IMG/VR virus record: IMGVR_UViG_3300023296_000874
Location: 193,534 to 257,533 of that record
Direction: 5' to 3' (one strand)
Source of the DNA: a virus
Length of the DNA stretch: 64,000 bases
The translations under genes were made by a program, and so were the position numbers. Below, piece by piece: positions 42,279 to 50,532 of the stretch (position 1 is the stretch's first letter; each line of letters starts with the position of its first letter). The notes under the pieces were generated by a model. That model was not told where the DNA came from and did not search any database. It was given only the letters and a program-made list of their open reading frames with translations.

Positions 42279-42470
42279 TCAGTCTCCTCGGATGGCGGAA
42301 GCCAGCACACGGATGCGGTTTGAAGTTGACTTGTAGATGAAGTCTGCGCTGGGGGTTGTAGGCCACACGACGCGGGCTTGGGATTTGTCTTCGAACACCT
42401 TCGTGTTGAGCGGATTTCCGTGCCCAACCTCGGAGGTTTCCTCTACACGTCTCTTGTCTTTGCGCTTCAT
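42279..42470 (-). CDS. small basic protein, 63 aa
   Basis: ATG 42470 overlaps the previous stop (TGATG-type overlap). 63 residues, basic (MKRKDKRRVEETSEVGHGNP). No family. It is flanked by co-oriented genes with minimal spacing, which supports it being real. Function unknown. Confidence 0.5.
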   Translation of the reverse strand: MKRKDKRRVEETSEVGHGNPLNTKVFEDKSQARVVWPTTPSADFIYKSTSNRIRVLASAIRGD

Positions 42471-43015
42471 CAGAGCTCACCATCACGTGCTTCGAGGTAC
42501 TCGTTGTACCCTTCGATGAGCCTTCGTGCTGTCCCATCCACAAGGGATTCGGTACCGGTCAGAAGGTGGTCCATCAGCTTGGTCAAACCGCGTGGCGATA
42601 GCGCCCCTGTACCAAGGATACTGAGTTCAAGTGCGGATGCGTGAACTGCGTCTTCTACTACCTCAAGCGCCAGTGCTGGTGCATGTACGGCGAAGAAGTC
42701 TCTACTCTGATTCTTTCGGATGGTCTGTGTGAGCGCTCTATTGAGGTGCGCGTTCAATCTTGAAGTTGCAAGTACGAGCACGCTGCTTCTGAGCTCTGCG
42801 TCGAACAGAGTATCGAACTGGTCATCAGCACCCGTGAGGTTGCGCTTCAGGATTGCTCCCTCGTCGTCCTCGATGTCACCCCGACCCTCGTCCTCGTTCC
42901 AGGAGCCGTAGGGGCCTGGGCCGTAGCCACGCTCACGAACGGCGGGTCCGGACTGCGGCTGTGTGCCGAAGCTCCGTTCCGAAACCATTCCGCCCCATGC
43001 CTTACGATCCTTCAT
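42470..43015 (-). CDS. hypothetical protein, 181 aa
   Basis: ATG 43015 has AGGAGATCGTCA upstream, the same leader as the sulfotransferase gene at 56508. N-terminal ~60 residues are Gly/Pro-rich; the rest is helical (FAVHAPALALEVVEDAVHAS). No motif recognised. Its start lies inside the end of the preceding gene. Confidence 0.5.
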   Translation of the reverse strand: MKDRKAWGGMVSERSFGTQPQSGPAVRERGYGPGPYGSWNEDEGRGDIEDDEGAILKRNLTGADDQFDTLFDAELRSSVLVLATSRLNAHLNRALTQTIRKNQSRDFFAVHAPALALEVVEDAVHASALELSILGTGALSPRGLTKLMDHLLTGTESLVDGTARRLIEGYNEYLEARDGEL

Positions 43016-43556
43016 TGACGATCTCCTCAATGAACTCGTCTTCGGCGTAGCCCTCGGGGTCTTCCTTGATCTCCTCTACGTCCTCGATGATCTCCTCAAC
43101 CTGCTCCTTCTGCTTCTTGGGTAGGTTGTCCTTGATCTCACGCCAGTGCGGGGCGTTCACCTCGTCGAACAGGGTGTCCTGCACTCCGCTCAAGGTGTTC
43201 AATGCGTTGGTCAGCTCCGCACGCATGTCGGTGACGCTCTTGTTGTAGCCCATGCCCCCGAGCTTGCCGTCAGGGGAGAGGTTGAAGCTCTTGATCCGGC
43301 TGAAGGTGTCAACCACGGAGCTTGTGTGGCCGAGTGCAACTGATACCTGCCAGAGCAGCTTGGTCAAGGTGACATAGTCTTCCTTGCGGAAGTTGTGGTT
43401 CTCAAGGAAGTCTCGGCCTGCGCTGAGGTTGTCCTTGATGTGGCGAATTTCACCTGCGGTTCGCATCAGCGAAGCACTGCGCTCCAGCGGAGTCTCAATG
43501 AACTCTGCTGCCAACTTCTCTGCCGCCGCGATGTCGTCGAAATCAGACACATCCAC
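43002..43556 (-). CDS. hypothetical helical protein, about 184 aa
   Basis: The start is uncertain: GTG 43556 or GTG 43550, just after the TGA of the Dps-like gene with GAGGTGG close by; the open frame to 43616 lies in that gene. The protein is helical with an acidic C-terminus (EQVEEIIEDVEEIKEDPEGY), suggesting a four-helix bundle. It is co-transcribed with the Dps-like protein. Function unknown. Confidence 0.5.
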   Translation of the reverse strand: MDVSDFDDIAAAEKLAAEFIETPLERSASLMRTAGEIRHIKDNLSAGRDFLENHNFRKEDYVTLTKLLWQVSVALGHTSSVVDTFSRIKSFNLSPDGKLGGMGYNKSVTDMRAELTNALNTLSGVQDTLFDEVNAPHWREIKDNLPKKQKEQVEEIIEDVEEIKEDPEGYAEDEFIEEIVNEGS

Positions 43557-43557
43557 C

Positions 43558-44382
43558 TCAGTAGTTGAGTACGTCGCCCTCGTAGAGGCGCTCAATGACG
43601 TCCTGGCCGTCTGCATCCTTGGTGAGCTTCCAGAGGTCCCGGTCGCACTTGTGGATCAGCATGTCGTTCCCTACGCGAAGGAACTGAGTCAGATCGCCGA
43701 AGGCCACCTTGCGCATCGAGCCGGTCCGTACCTTGCTGCTCGCCTGCTTCTTGATCTCAACCGCGCGCCGCCCAATGTTGCTCTCCTTGAACTCAAGCTT
43801 CTGCTGGAGCAGGTACGTGTGGGAGTCGTGGCTGTTGGCAAGAGCCTGGATGAAGTCGTCCAGTCCGAGAGGCATCACGCCGGAGGTCTTCAGGCTGTCG
43901 TACACCGTCTGAGCGGCCTTCTGGAAGTCCTCTTCGGCCTGTAGGGCGCGGCGGAAGGGGCATTCGATCTGCTCCCAACGGGAAACCCAATCCATAGCCA
44001 CTCGGAGCAGAAGCACCGGCTCGAGTACTTGTGCGCCAAGGTAGCCAGCAGTCTTCTCGGCAAGGCCATCAATCTCAAGCGTTGTGTTCTCGTAGAGGCG
44101 CTGGAACATCAGATGGTCGCCGTAGAAGCCATCCGATCCAACCTGCCAGTGTGCGTGGCGGTAGATCCAGTCCTGGGCACGTAGTAGGCCCAAAAGTCCA
44201 ATCATGCTGGAGCCGAGTACACGGAGCTGATCCTCCGAGCCGCTGATGTAGGCAGTCTTCCCCTCGGTCTTGCCGCCAAGGAAGGTGTCGAATGCGGGAT
44301 TGGAGAATGCGTCGTGGATACCCGTGGCGTCCGTCTTCATCTCAGCAATCGCCGCCTGTAGGTCGCGATAGATGTCGTTCAT
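43558..44382 (-). CDS. Dps/ferritin-like domain protein, 274 aa
   Basis: ATG 44382 with GTGGAGCC upstream. Residues ~60-115 show a ferritin-like helix pair: GLLRAQDWIYRHAHWQVGSD, then GFYGDHLMFQRLYENTTLEI and DGLAEKTAGYLG, matching the H..HW...G...GDH...Y..EID..AEK pattern of Dps-like proteins. The remaining two thirds are further helices and a basic segment, longer than Dps (~170). Dps proteins oxidise iron and bind DNA; here a head or DNA-protection role is possible. First gene of a late unit ending with terL. Confidence 0.65.
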   Translation of the reverse strand: MNDIYRDLQAAIAEMKTDATGIHDAFSNPAFDTFLGGKTEGKTAYISGSEDQLRVLGSSMIGLLGLLRAQDWIYRHAHWQVGSDGFYGDHLMFQRLYENTTLEIDGLAEKTAGYLGAQVLEPVLLLRVAMDWVSRWEQIECPFRRALQAEEDFQKAAQTVYDSLKTSGVMPLGLDDFIQALANSHDSHTYLLQQKLEFKESNIGRRAVEIKKQASSKVRTGSMRKVAFGDLTQFLRVGNDMLIHKCDRDLWKLTKDADGQDVIERLYEGDVLNY

Positions 44383-44422
44383 GAATGGCTCCACGAGAGG
44401 TGATACGTCAGAGGTGCAGGTC

Positions 44423-44437
44423 TACAAATGGAATATG
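44423..44437 (-). promoter_or_regulatory. late-promoter motif copy (terminase unit)
   Basis: Sense CATATTCCATTTGTA, one mismatch, 41 bp upstream of the start at 44382. It lies in the 107-bp divergent gap shared with the + gene at 44490. Confidence 0.8.
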
Positions 44438-44489
44438 ACGGCTTGACTTCTCTGAGTATCTGGTTGTTTGAGGCGTTAGGGAGAGCAGA

Positions 44490-45113
44490 ATGTACGACCT
44501 TGTATTCGCCATGCTGTTCGAGGAGGAGCCCACGCTCGAGTGGAAGAGCGGACCGGATTTCGTGAATGGATGGTGGTTCCAAGGCTGGCCTCCTACAGAG
44601 AGCCCGGCCATACGACGTCACGGCTGGCACTTCGCAGACCCCGTACAGGGACATGCTGCTTGTGGCAGTAGCGGAGGGGTGAGGCACAGCGCACCCTTCC
44701 CCGGCGTAGAGCACAGCTCAGGGCTCTTCGGCTTTGGGGTACGCGAGCGACACCTCGCGTTATGCGACATGTGTGAGGCATCTGCTAAAGGATGGATGTC
44801 AGAAATCCCCATCATGGACATGCCGGACCAAGCGAAGCTCCTGAAGCCTTCAAGGGCTTACTGGATGGTGCAATCAAACCTGTGTCGTGCCGCCTACATC
44901 CTCAACCGGATAGAGGTAACTGACATCTGGTACCCTTCGGTGCGTGATCATCTGCGAGCCGTCCTCGAGCCGATTTCGGAAGACCTTTTCAGAGACGCCT
45001 CCTCCGATAGAAAGGCGTCTAACGGGTATCACGGATACGACAGCGAGATGAAAATAGACCGCGACCATCAGCGCCTGTGGAACCTCATCACCCAGCGCCT
45101 GGAGAACTCATGA
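44490..45113 (+). CDS. hypothetical protein, 207 aa
   Basis: ATG 44490 with AGGGAGAG upstream. Trp/His-rich N-terminal half with Gly loops (GWWFQGWPPTESPAIRRHGW, GHAACGSSGGVRH) and CDMCEAS near residue 90; the C-terminal half is helical. First gene of the + island; its stop overlaps the next start (ATGA), so it is coupled to the NadD-like gene. Not recognised. Confidence 0.55.
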   Translation: MYDLVFAMLFEEEPTLEWKSGPDFVNGWWFQGWPPTESPAIRRHGWHFADPVQGHAACGSSGGVRHSAPFPGVEHSSGLFGFGVRERHLALCDMCEASAKGWMSEIPIMDMPDQAKLLKPSRAYWMVQSNLCRAAYILNRIEVTDIWYPSVRDHLRAVLEPISEDLFRDASSDRKASNGYHGYDSEMKIDRDHQRLWNLITQRLENS

Positions 45114-45745
45114 GTACCGCCCTTGACGCCCGCACCGATCCAGCTACCAAGAAGCGCGTAGCTCTGATTGGGGGCTCCTTCCACCCGCCCACTCTGGACC
45201 ACGGCAACGTCGGACAGGAGCTGCTGCGGTTGGGCCTCGTGGATGAGGTGTGGTACGTCCCTTCAGCCAACCACCCCTTCGCCGCTACTCAGGACAAGAA
45301 GAAGAACATGCTGCCGATTGAGGATCGCGGTGAGATGTTGTGGAGTATGATCTCCAAGTTCCCTGAGAAGGACCAGATGAGCGTCACGTTCATCGAGCAG
45401 ACGGCAGACCTCAGCGGCTACACCTGGGAAACCGTCGCGGCCTTGAAGGCGCAGTACGGACATGACTTCTACTGGGTGATGGGTACCGACTGCGTAGATG
45501 ACTTGTCCAAGTGGAGCAAGGTGCCCTGGTTGCTTGAGAACGTGACCTTCATCGTGTACCCGCGTGGTGGCTACCCTGATGGCATCGGCGGGTACTGGAC
45601 CCCGCTCAGGGCCGAGCATGTGGTGATTGCACGCGAAGACGTGAAGGAGACCTCCGGCAGCAGCTCGGAGGCTCGCGAGAACCCTGATGGTGGACTGCTT
45701 GACGTTGACGTCGCTACCTTCTGGAAGGGGAAGCACTCCGTTTAG
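45110..45745 (+). CDS. NadD-like nucleotidyltransferase
   Basis: 211 residues from ATG 45110, overlapping the previous stop. Cytidylyltransferase fold: RVALIGGSFHPPTLDHGNVG (residues 16-35) is the GGxFxPxHxGH motif with the first His replaced by Thr and only His31 kept. WVMGTDCVDDLSKW matches the GxD strand, and SGSSSEAR near the C-terminus resembles the ISSTxIR motif. The family transfers adenylate to nicotinate or nicotinamide mononucleotide. The altered first His could mean lower activity or another substrate. Neighbours are methionine-salvage genes. Confidence 0.75.
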   Translation: MSTALDARTDPATKKRVALIGGSFHPPTLDHGNVGQELLRLGLVDEVWYVPSANHPFAATQDKKKNMLPIEDRGEMLWSMISKFPEKDQMSVTFIEQTADLSGYTWETVAALKAQYGHDFYWVMGTDCVDDLSKWSKVPWLLENVTFIVYPRGGYPDGIGGYWTPLRAEHVVIAREDVKETSGSSSEARENPDGGLLDVDVATFWKGKHSV

Positions 45746-45790
45746 CCCTCGCTGCCAAATTCCGGTGTCCATCGAGGCATCGGAGGCAGC

Positions 45791-46438
45791 ATGGATTACT
45801 TGGCAATCGACCACCCCACACGCGAGCTCATCTGCGGGTTGTGTAGGCAGTTCTACACGTTGGGTTGGGCATCGGGTACGGGCGGCGGCATTGCCATCAA
45901 GCACCCGACCCTCGACCAGATTCTTGTAGCTCCGTCCGGAGTTCAGAAGGAGCGGCTCCACCGCTCTGACCTGTTCGTGGTCAACCTTGAGGGCGAGGTT
46001 CTTCAATCTCCCCTGAACCCTACGCTGACGTTGAGCCAGTGCTGGCCCCTGTTCCAGCACGCCTTCGTGAAGCGCGGTGCGGGTGCCATCATCCACTCGC
46101 ACCAGCAGAGTGCCGTACTGGCAAGCCTCTACACGGGCGTCGGGCGGTTTGAGCTCCGGGGTGATTTCTGTGAGATGGTGAAGGGCTTGCGTGGCAAAGG
46201 CTACCATGACTCCGTCGTCATCCCGGTCATCAACAACACGGCCCACGAATGTGACCTTGCAGACAGCCTCGGTGACGCCATGGATAGGCACCCGGACGTG
46301 GATGCGGTCCTTGTGCGGAGCCACGGCATCTATGTCTGGGGTTCTTCTTGGCAACAGGCAAAAACGCAGGCAGAGTGCTTTGACTACCTCTTCAAACTTT
46401 ACGACAGGCTGAACAGCCGCGATTGGAATGGAATATGA
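45791..46438 (+). CDS. mtnB: methylthioribulose-1-phosphate dehydratase
   Basis: 215 residues from ATG 45791 behind GGAGGCAGC. Strong match to the MtnB/APIP pattern: FYTLGWASGTGGGIAIKH, LVAPSGVQKERL, LSQCWPLFQHAF (Cys84), HSHQQSAVLAS (zinc His102, His104), CEMVKG (Glu128) and VLVRSHGIYVWGSSW (His178). The enzyme dehydrates methylthioribulose-1-phosphate in methionine salvage, in the cytosol, with Zn. Length is normal (~210). The stop overlaps mtnD (ATGA). mtnA, mtnC and mtnK are not in the window, so the phage would feed into the host pathway. Confidence 0.9.
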   Translation: MDYLAIDHPTRELICGLCRQFYTLGWASGTGGGIAIKHPTLDQILVAPSGVQKERLHRSDLFVVNLEGEVLQSPLNPTLTLSQCWPLFQHAFVKRGAGAIIHSHQQSAVLASLYTGVGRFELRGDFCEMVKGLRGKGYHDSVVIPVINNTAHECDLADSLGDAMDRHPDVDAVLVRSHGIYVWGSSWQQAKTQAECFDYLFKLYDRLNSRDWNGI

Positions 46439-46899
46439 GAGACCTACAGTGGATTGAATGCAACCGAGGCGAGCTGACTGCTGGCGTGGTTGTGGCGAAC
46501 GGAATCGGATACCAGTACGTTGAGGACGAGTTCGACTCGGCCTTGGACAAGGTGGCGTCCGACAACGGGTACATCCAGCGTGACATGGTGGCACTGAACT
46601 CCAGCACCGACGGGCTTGACCCCTTGCTGCAGAAGTTCTTCGAAGAGCATCGCCATGACGAGGACGAGGTACGCTTCGTGGTGGAAGGTGAGGGCACCTT
46701 TGACATCCGAGATGCAGACAACAGTACTGACGGATGGATGCGAGTCACCGTAGAGAAGGGTGACCTGGTTGTGGTTCCTGCTGGGCGCTACCACCGCTTC
46801 GCACTGACGGAGAGTCAGGACATCAAGGCAGTCCGCTTGTTCAAGCGTGCTGAGGGCTGGAAGGCTGAGTTTCGTCAAGTCGAACTGCCCTTCTCGTAA
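46435..46899 (+). CDS. mtnD: acireductone dioxygenase
   Basis: 154 residues from ATG 46435, inside the mtnB stop. Cupin metal site: EEHRHDEDEVRFVVEGEGTF gives His72, His74 and Glu78; AGRYHRFAL gives His120. Flanking WMRVTVEKGDLVVVPAG and IKAVRLFKRAEGW are family hallmarks. The enzyme oxidises acireductone; with Fe it yields the methionine precursor 2-keto-4-methylthiobutyrate, with Ni an off-pathway product that releases CO. Slightly short (usual ~180). Translational coupling to mtnB makes joint function likely, although MtnC lies between them in the pathway and is absent here. Confidence 0.9.
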   Translation: MRDLQWIECNRGELTAGVVVANGIGYQYVEDEFDSALDKVASDNGYIQRDMVALNSSTDGLDPLLQKFFEEHRHDEDEVRFVVEGEGTFDIRDADNSTDGWMRVTVEKGDLVVVPAGRYHRFALTESQDIKAVRLFKRAEGWKAEFRQVELPFS

Positions 46900-46935
46900 G
46901 TTCAGAGTGTCTCTCTTCCCAAAGGGAGCCACGTC

Positions 46936-47274
46936 ATGAGTTTGAGCATCAGTACCGAAGTCCGCACCACCCACTCCATTGACGAAGAGGAAATGGAGAG
47001 AGTGCTCAAGGAGTACTTCGGCAAGGACGTGTCCTACGACTCTTCGGACGTTGGCGGCGACGAAAGCGGCGGCACCCTTGAGGTTGACCTCAACGAGGAC
47101 ACCCTCTCCAAGAGCTACGCCGCCTCGCTCGAGAGCGTCAAGCGTGACCTCGAGGCGCACCGAGAGTCCAAATGGGGCATCCAGTTCAGCGCGATTGATG
47201 AGTACCTCCAGGTGGAGGTGCAAGAGGGGCGTTTGCCCTACGGCTACTACCGGATCGAATTCTGCTGGGGATAG
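46936..47274 (+). CDS. hypothetical protein, 112 aa
   Basis: ATG 46936 with AAAGGGAGCC upstream. Acidic alpha/beta protein (SIDEEEMERVLKEYFGKDVS, EVDLNEDTLSKSYAASLESV), C-terminal beta strand (YGYYRIEFCWG). No motif. Part of the + island after mtnD. Function unknown. Confidence 0.55.
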   Translation: MSLSISTEVRTTHSIDEEEMERVLKEYFGKDVSYDSSDVGGDESGGTLEVDLNEDTLSKSYAASLESVKRDLEAHRESKWGIQFSAIDEYLQVEVQEGRLPYGYYRIEFCWG

Positions 47275-47332
47275 CCTCTGAGTCTGTGCCGCCCTCACCG
47301 CGTTGAGGTAGTACAGCAAGGAGGCTCAGACA

Positions 47333-47518
47333 GTGACCAAACGACCCGATCCAGACCTAACCGTTGAAGTTGACGCGCGGGAACCCGCACCACGAGAAGA
47401 CATCGAAGTCAACATGGCGGGAAGCCTGATTGATGAGTTGGTGAGGAACCCGCCGCCCAAGACTCCCTCTGAGGATCCGGGTGATGATCTCGTTGTACTC
47501 CTGAAGCCCAAGGAGTAG
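47333..47518 (+). CDS. small acidic protein, 61 aa
   Basis: GTG 47333 with AAGGAGGCTCAGACA upstream, a near-perfect ribosome site. Acidic, Pro-rich, likely unstructured (TVEVDAREPAPREDIEVNMA). It ends 4 bp before the next gene. Function unknown. Confidence 0.55.
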   Translation: MTKRPDPDLTVEVDAREPAPREDIEVNMAGSLIDELVRNPPPKTPSEDPGDDLVVLLKPKE

Positions 47519-47522
47519 CATC

Positions 47523-48767
47523 ATGGCAAAAACCGGCAGAACCCGTGGAGCACGCAGCGGACGCACCGTCAAGGTGGTTGGCGTCTGGGAATGCGACTCG
47601 TGCGGCAACAAGTACCCAGGCACAACTCGCGAGTGTCCCCGTGGTTGCGGGAGCCCCCGTGAGTTGGAGGAGCTCCAGAAGCTCGCTCTGCCTGATGGAC
47701 CTCTCAAGGCGGCTTCAGCAGCAGACACAGCGGACTTGAGCCACGGACAGGACAAGCACTGCCCCTACTGCGGACGCGGAATGCGTGCCGACAACACCAA
47801 CTGCGGTTCATGTGTGGGTAGCCTCGAGGAGGCTTCAACCTCACGGCCCGAGAGCGCGCCTGTGCGTAGCGCCTCTCCTCCACCCCCACGCCGGGCCACT
47901 ACTCCTCCCCCCGTACCGACTCCGCGCCACAGCGCACCGAGAGCCGGTGGTGGCAAGCGCCACCTCTCCTACATCCAGCGCCCCGGTGGACCTGATCCGA
48001 GCAGTGGTGGAGGTGATGACGGAGGCTTCGGACGCATCTTCGCGGGCCTCGGAATTGTGATGGCGATCATCGCCTTCATTGGCCTGCTTGTGTGGGGCTT
48101 CACGGCTCACGAGGTGGACGGACAGGTTGCATCTTTGACCGGCACCTCCACGGCTCAGGAGTACAACTGGACGCAACGTAGCGACTCGGATTGGGCGCGC
48201 AACCTCCGTGACTCGAGCAGCTACTCCCCTTCCAACGGGAAGAACTCCGGCGAGCGTGCGGGTGAGGACGTCGGCTACTGCCGCATGAAGGAAGACCCGA
48301 GCGACACCTACGTGTGTGGCACGACCACTCAAACGGTGCCCGACGTGTGCGTGTGGGTAGACACCACGAGCATCGACCAGAGCTCCTGTACAGATGACGG
48401 TGCTGGGGGGTTCAACTGCGGCTACATCCAAGCGGAGGATTGCACGGCTCAGCCTGACATCATCGTGGATGTGATGTGCAACCGAGAGCATCGGTACTGC
48501 GACTACACGTACTACGCCTGGGCAAGCGGGACCAACCACAGAGTGACCTTCACCGGCCACACCATCAACGATCCGACCGCCCGGACCAGCGGCACGCGCC
48601 ATGTGGACTCCCCGCGCCGGATTTACACGGTGGGCGTGAGCTACATGGATGGTGCCGAGGTTGGATCAGGCTCCATCAACGTAGAACGCGCCGACTACCT
48701 GAACAGGAACGTTGGAGACACCGTACCTGTGATGCTCAACAACTTCGGCAGCGTTAGCTTCCAGTAG
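47523..48767 (+). CDS. zinc-ribbon membrane protein with ectodomain
   Basis: 414 residues from ATG 47523. Order: basic N-terminus; zinc ribbon (WECDSCGNKYPG...CPRGCG, 23-43); second CxxC pair cluster (HCPYCGRGM...NCGSC, 79-97); Pro-rich linker (~108-165); one membrane helix (RIFAGLGIVMAIIAFIGLLV, 171-193); and a ~220-residue domain rich in Cys (CRMKEDPSDTYVCG, CVWVDTTSIDQSSC). Cytosolic ribbons with an exported, disulfide-capable domain are expected. Ribbon-linker-TM layout resembles host bacterial membrane proteins. Role unknown; exclusion or envelope modulation is possible. Confidence 0.7.
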   Translation: MAKTGRTRGARSGRTVKVVGVWECDSCGNKYPGTTRECPRGCGSPRELEELQKLALPDGPLKAASAADTADLSHGQDKHCPYCGRGMRADNTNCGSCVGSLEEASTSRPESAPVRSASPPPPRRATTPPPVPTPRHSAPRAGGGKRHLSYIQRPGGPDPSSGGGDDGGFGRIFAGLGIVMAIIAFIGLLVWGFTAHEVDGQVASLTGTSTAQEYNWTQRSDSDWARNLRDSSSYSPSNGKNSGERAGEDVGYCRMKEDPSDTYVCGTTTQTVPDVCVWVDTTSIDQSSCTDDGAGGFNCGYIQAEDCTAQPDIIVDVMCNREHRYCDYTYYAWASGTNHRVTFTGHTINDPTARTSGTRHVDSPRRIYTVGVSYMDGAEVGSGSINVERADYLNRNVGDTVPVMLNNFGSVSFQ

Positions 48768-48774
48768 GACAGAC

Positions 48775-49902
48775 ATGGAACCCGTAACGATCATCCTTCT
48801 CACCATCGGCGGCATCGGCTCCCTCCTCGCGGCGGGAGCGGGTGGTGTAGCGGTGGGCGTAGCTGGGGCAAAAGCCTCAATGCCCGAGCCCGAGCCCGTG
48901 GACTCTGACCCGGTTGGGGCCATCCGTCTTCAGGAAGACCTCGACTACGCCCAGCGTCGGTTGGCGGATGCTCATGAAGACCTGGCGCGTGCCGGGGGTG
49001 ACCGGGACCGCTACAGGACGATGGCTGAATCTCACGACATTCACATGCCGGAGGTAGCCGAGACTCAGATGGTGGAACGGAGCGTGTGGAAAGACCGCCG
49101 CTACCGTGCCCACCCACGAGACATCCTCACCAACCTCGCAACGGACCTGGAGGAGTACGCAGGATCTGACCTCACGCTCACCATCTCCATCTCAGGCAAG
49201 GGTGGCTGGGCAGACCATCTCAAGGAGCGATGGTTCAAGACCGAGAGCCAGCGTGATCGCTACGGGCACTACAAGGAAGTGAAGGTGCCCATCAAGGAGA
49301 TCAAGGGATTCACCTTCGAGGGACCGCCAGACCGAGTGATCGACCACCTCCGCACCCTCCTCACGGATGACGACACGGGCCTCGTGACCGTTGCGGCGGT
49401 TGACTGTATGGACACTGCGTCAGGCTCCGACCGATTCGTAGGCCCGACCGACAAGATTGCCCTCGCGGGCAAGCCTTCCGCCAGGAAGGCGACCGTGGTG
49501 CCTCAGGCGAAGTTCTGGAGGGACTCCGACTCCCCGCTCCTCGTGAAGGCGAAGCTCACCGTGCGCGAAGAGGTGAAATCCCCACCCGCGCCGGAGGTGC
49601 AGATCGTTGAGGTGCTGGTGGTTCAGGAGCGCATTGTGGAGCGCATCGTTGAGAAGCCGGTGATTGTGGCCGTGCCCTCCGGTACGGAGCAGGACTTGTG
49701 CGGCCACACCCGCGAGGAGATCTCAGACCTCATCTCCGTAGAGCTTGAGCTTGCTCAGCTTGAGGGCGGACTCAAGCGAGTAGCGACGGCCTCACTCGCA
49801 AGAGCGGAGGCCGAAGTAGAGGCGGCACGCCCGGCTGATGATGTAGACGAGAGGCTCAGGAGGGCTCGGGCAGCGTCCCTTGCTCGGCAGCCTGGATCCT
49901 GA
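48775..49902 (+). CDS. membrane-anchored coiled-coil protein, 375 aa
   Basis: 375 residues from ATG 48775, 7 bp after the previous stop. Residues 5-33 form one membrane helix, Gly/Ala-rich (IILLTIGGIGSLLAAGAGGV). Then charged coiled coil (QEDLDYAQRRLADAHEDLAR), a folded middle domain, a Val/Glu/Arg strand repeat (VQERIVERIVEKPVIVAVPS) and a C-terminal helix. The 3' end overlaps a convergent - gene by 47 bp. Forms a pair with the preceding membrane protein. Not recognised. Confidence 0.6.
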   Translation: MEPVTIILLTIGGIGSLLAAGAGGVAVGVAGAKASMPEPEPVDSDPVGAIRLQEDLDYAQRRLADAHEDLARAGGDRDRYRTMAESHDIHMPEVAETQMVERSVWKDRRYRAHPRDILTNLATDLEEYAGSDLTLTISISGKGGWADHLKERWFKTESQRDRYGHYKEVKVPIKEIKGFTFEGPPDRVIDHLRTLLTDDDTGLVTVAAVDCMDTASGSDRFVGPTDKIALAGKPSARKATVVPQAKFWRDSDSPLLVKAKLTVREEVKSPPAPEVQIVEVLVVQERIVERIVEKPVIVAVPSGTEQDLCGHTREEISDLISVELELAQLEGGLKRVATASLARAEAEVEAARPADDVDERLRRARAASLARQPGS

Positions 49903-50482
49903 TGAGTAGATCCGGCGTGTAGCGATCCGCCAACAGCAAGGAGGCGGAAGGCAACGCGCGGGTTTCAGCCTGGAGCTGCTCCTCATCATCCATGAGGATC
50001 GCGGCACGGCTGTGAACCGTAGGCCCGGATTCCACAACTGGGGGCTCGAGGTACGGCTCCGGGTTCGTGTTGGCGAGGCTCTGCCAGTGCGCCATGACTC
50101 CGGGGTGTACGCCGCTACGGGACTCGTCGATGAGTTCCTGAGCGCGCTCCTTCATCCACGGTGCCCACGAGGCCTCGTACTCAGTCACCTTCTCCGCAGC
50201 AGTTCCGTACTGCGGATACATGAACTGGTCAGCGGAGAGGATGGCGAAAGGTCCCTTCAGGGAGCGGACGCCACGCATGAAGCTCAGCCCGGCCCAACCC
50301 GCCTGGAAGCCGCTGTTACCCATCTGGCCCGCGCCGTAGTTGAACGCTGCCTGGGCAATGAGACCCAAGGCCGCTGCCGAGGTGTTGTAGTCGTGAGGGT
50401 GCTCGATGGCGCTCTTGACGTAGGCGAGGAATTCAGCCTCCGTCTCGGGCCACGGTGCAGGAGCTTCTGGGTCAAACGGCAT
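49856..50482 (-). CDS. conserved phage protein of unknown function, 208 aa
   Basis: ATG 50482 with CGGAGAACC upstream. The centre (ALGLIAQAAFNYGAGQMGNS, GFQAGWAGLSFMRGVRSLKG, PFAILSADQFMYPQYG) matches a conserved protein found in many tailed phages (AxxAFNYxxxxxGxTGFQASxAxLxFxRxxRxxKGPFxxLxxxDxLYPQY). Its role has not been described to my knowledge. The C-terminal ~90 residues are variable. It converges with and overlaps the + membrane-protein gene by 47 bp. Confidence 0.7.
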   Translation of the reverse strand: MPFDPEAPAPWPETEAEFLAYVKSAIEHPHDYNTSAAALGLIAQAAFNYGAGQMGNSGFQAGWAGLSFMRGVRSLKGPFAILSADQFMYPQYGTAAEKVTEYEASWAPWMKERAQELIDESRSGVHPGVMAHWQSLANTNPEPYLEPPVVESGPTVHSRAAILMDDEEQLQAETRALPSASLLLADRYTPDLLIRIQAAEQGTLPEPS

Positions 50483-50532
50483 CAAGGTTCTCCGGGTAGG
50501 AAGGTACCCATCAAACACCAAGAACCATCAAG

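Noticed and set aside
45263-46594. Long - frame (443 codons) opposite NadD-like and mtnB
   Set aside because: Antisense to two enzymes with complete active-site motifs and translational coupling.
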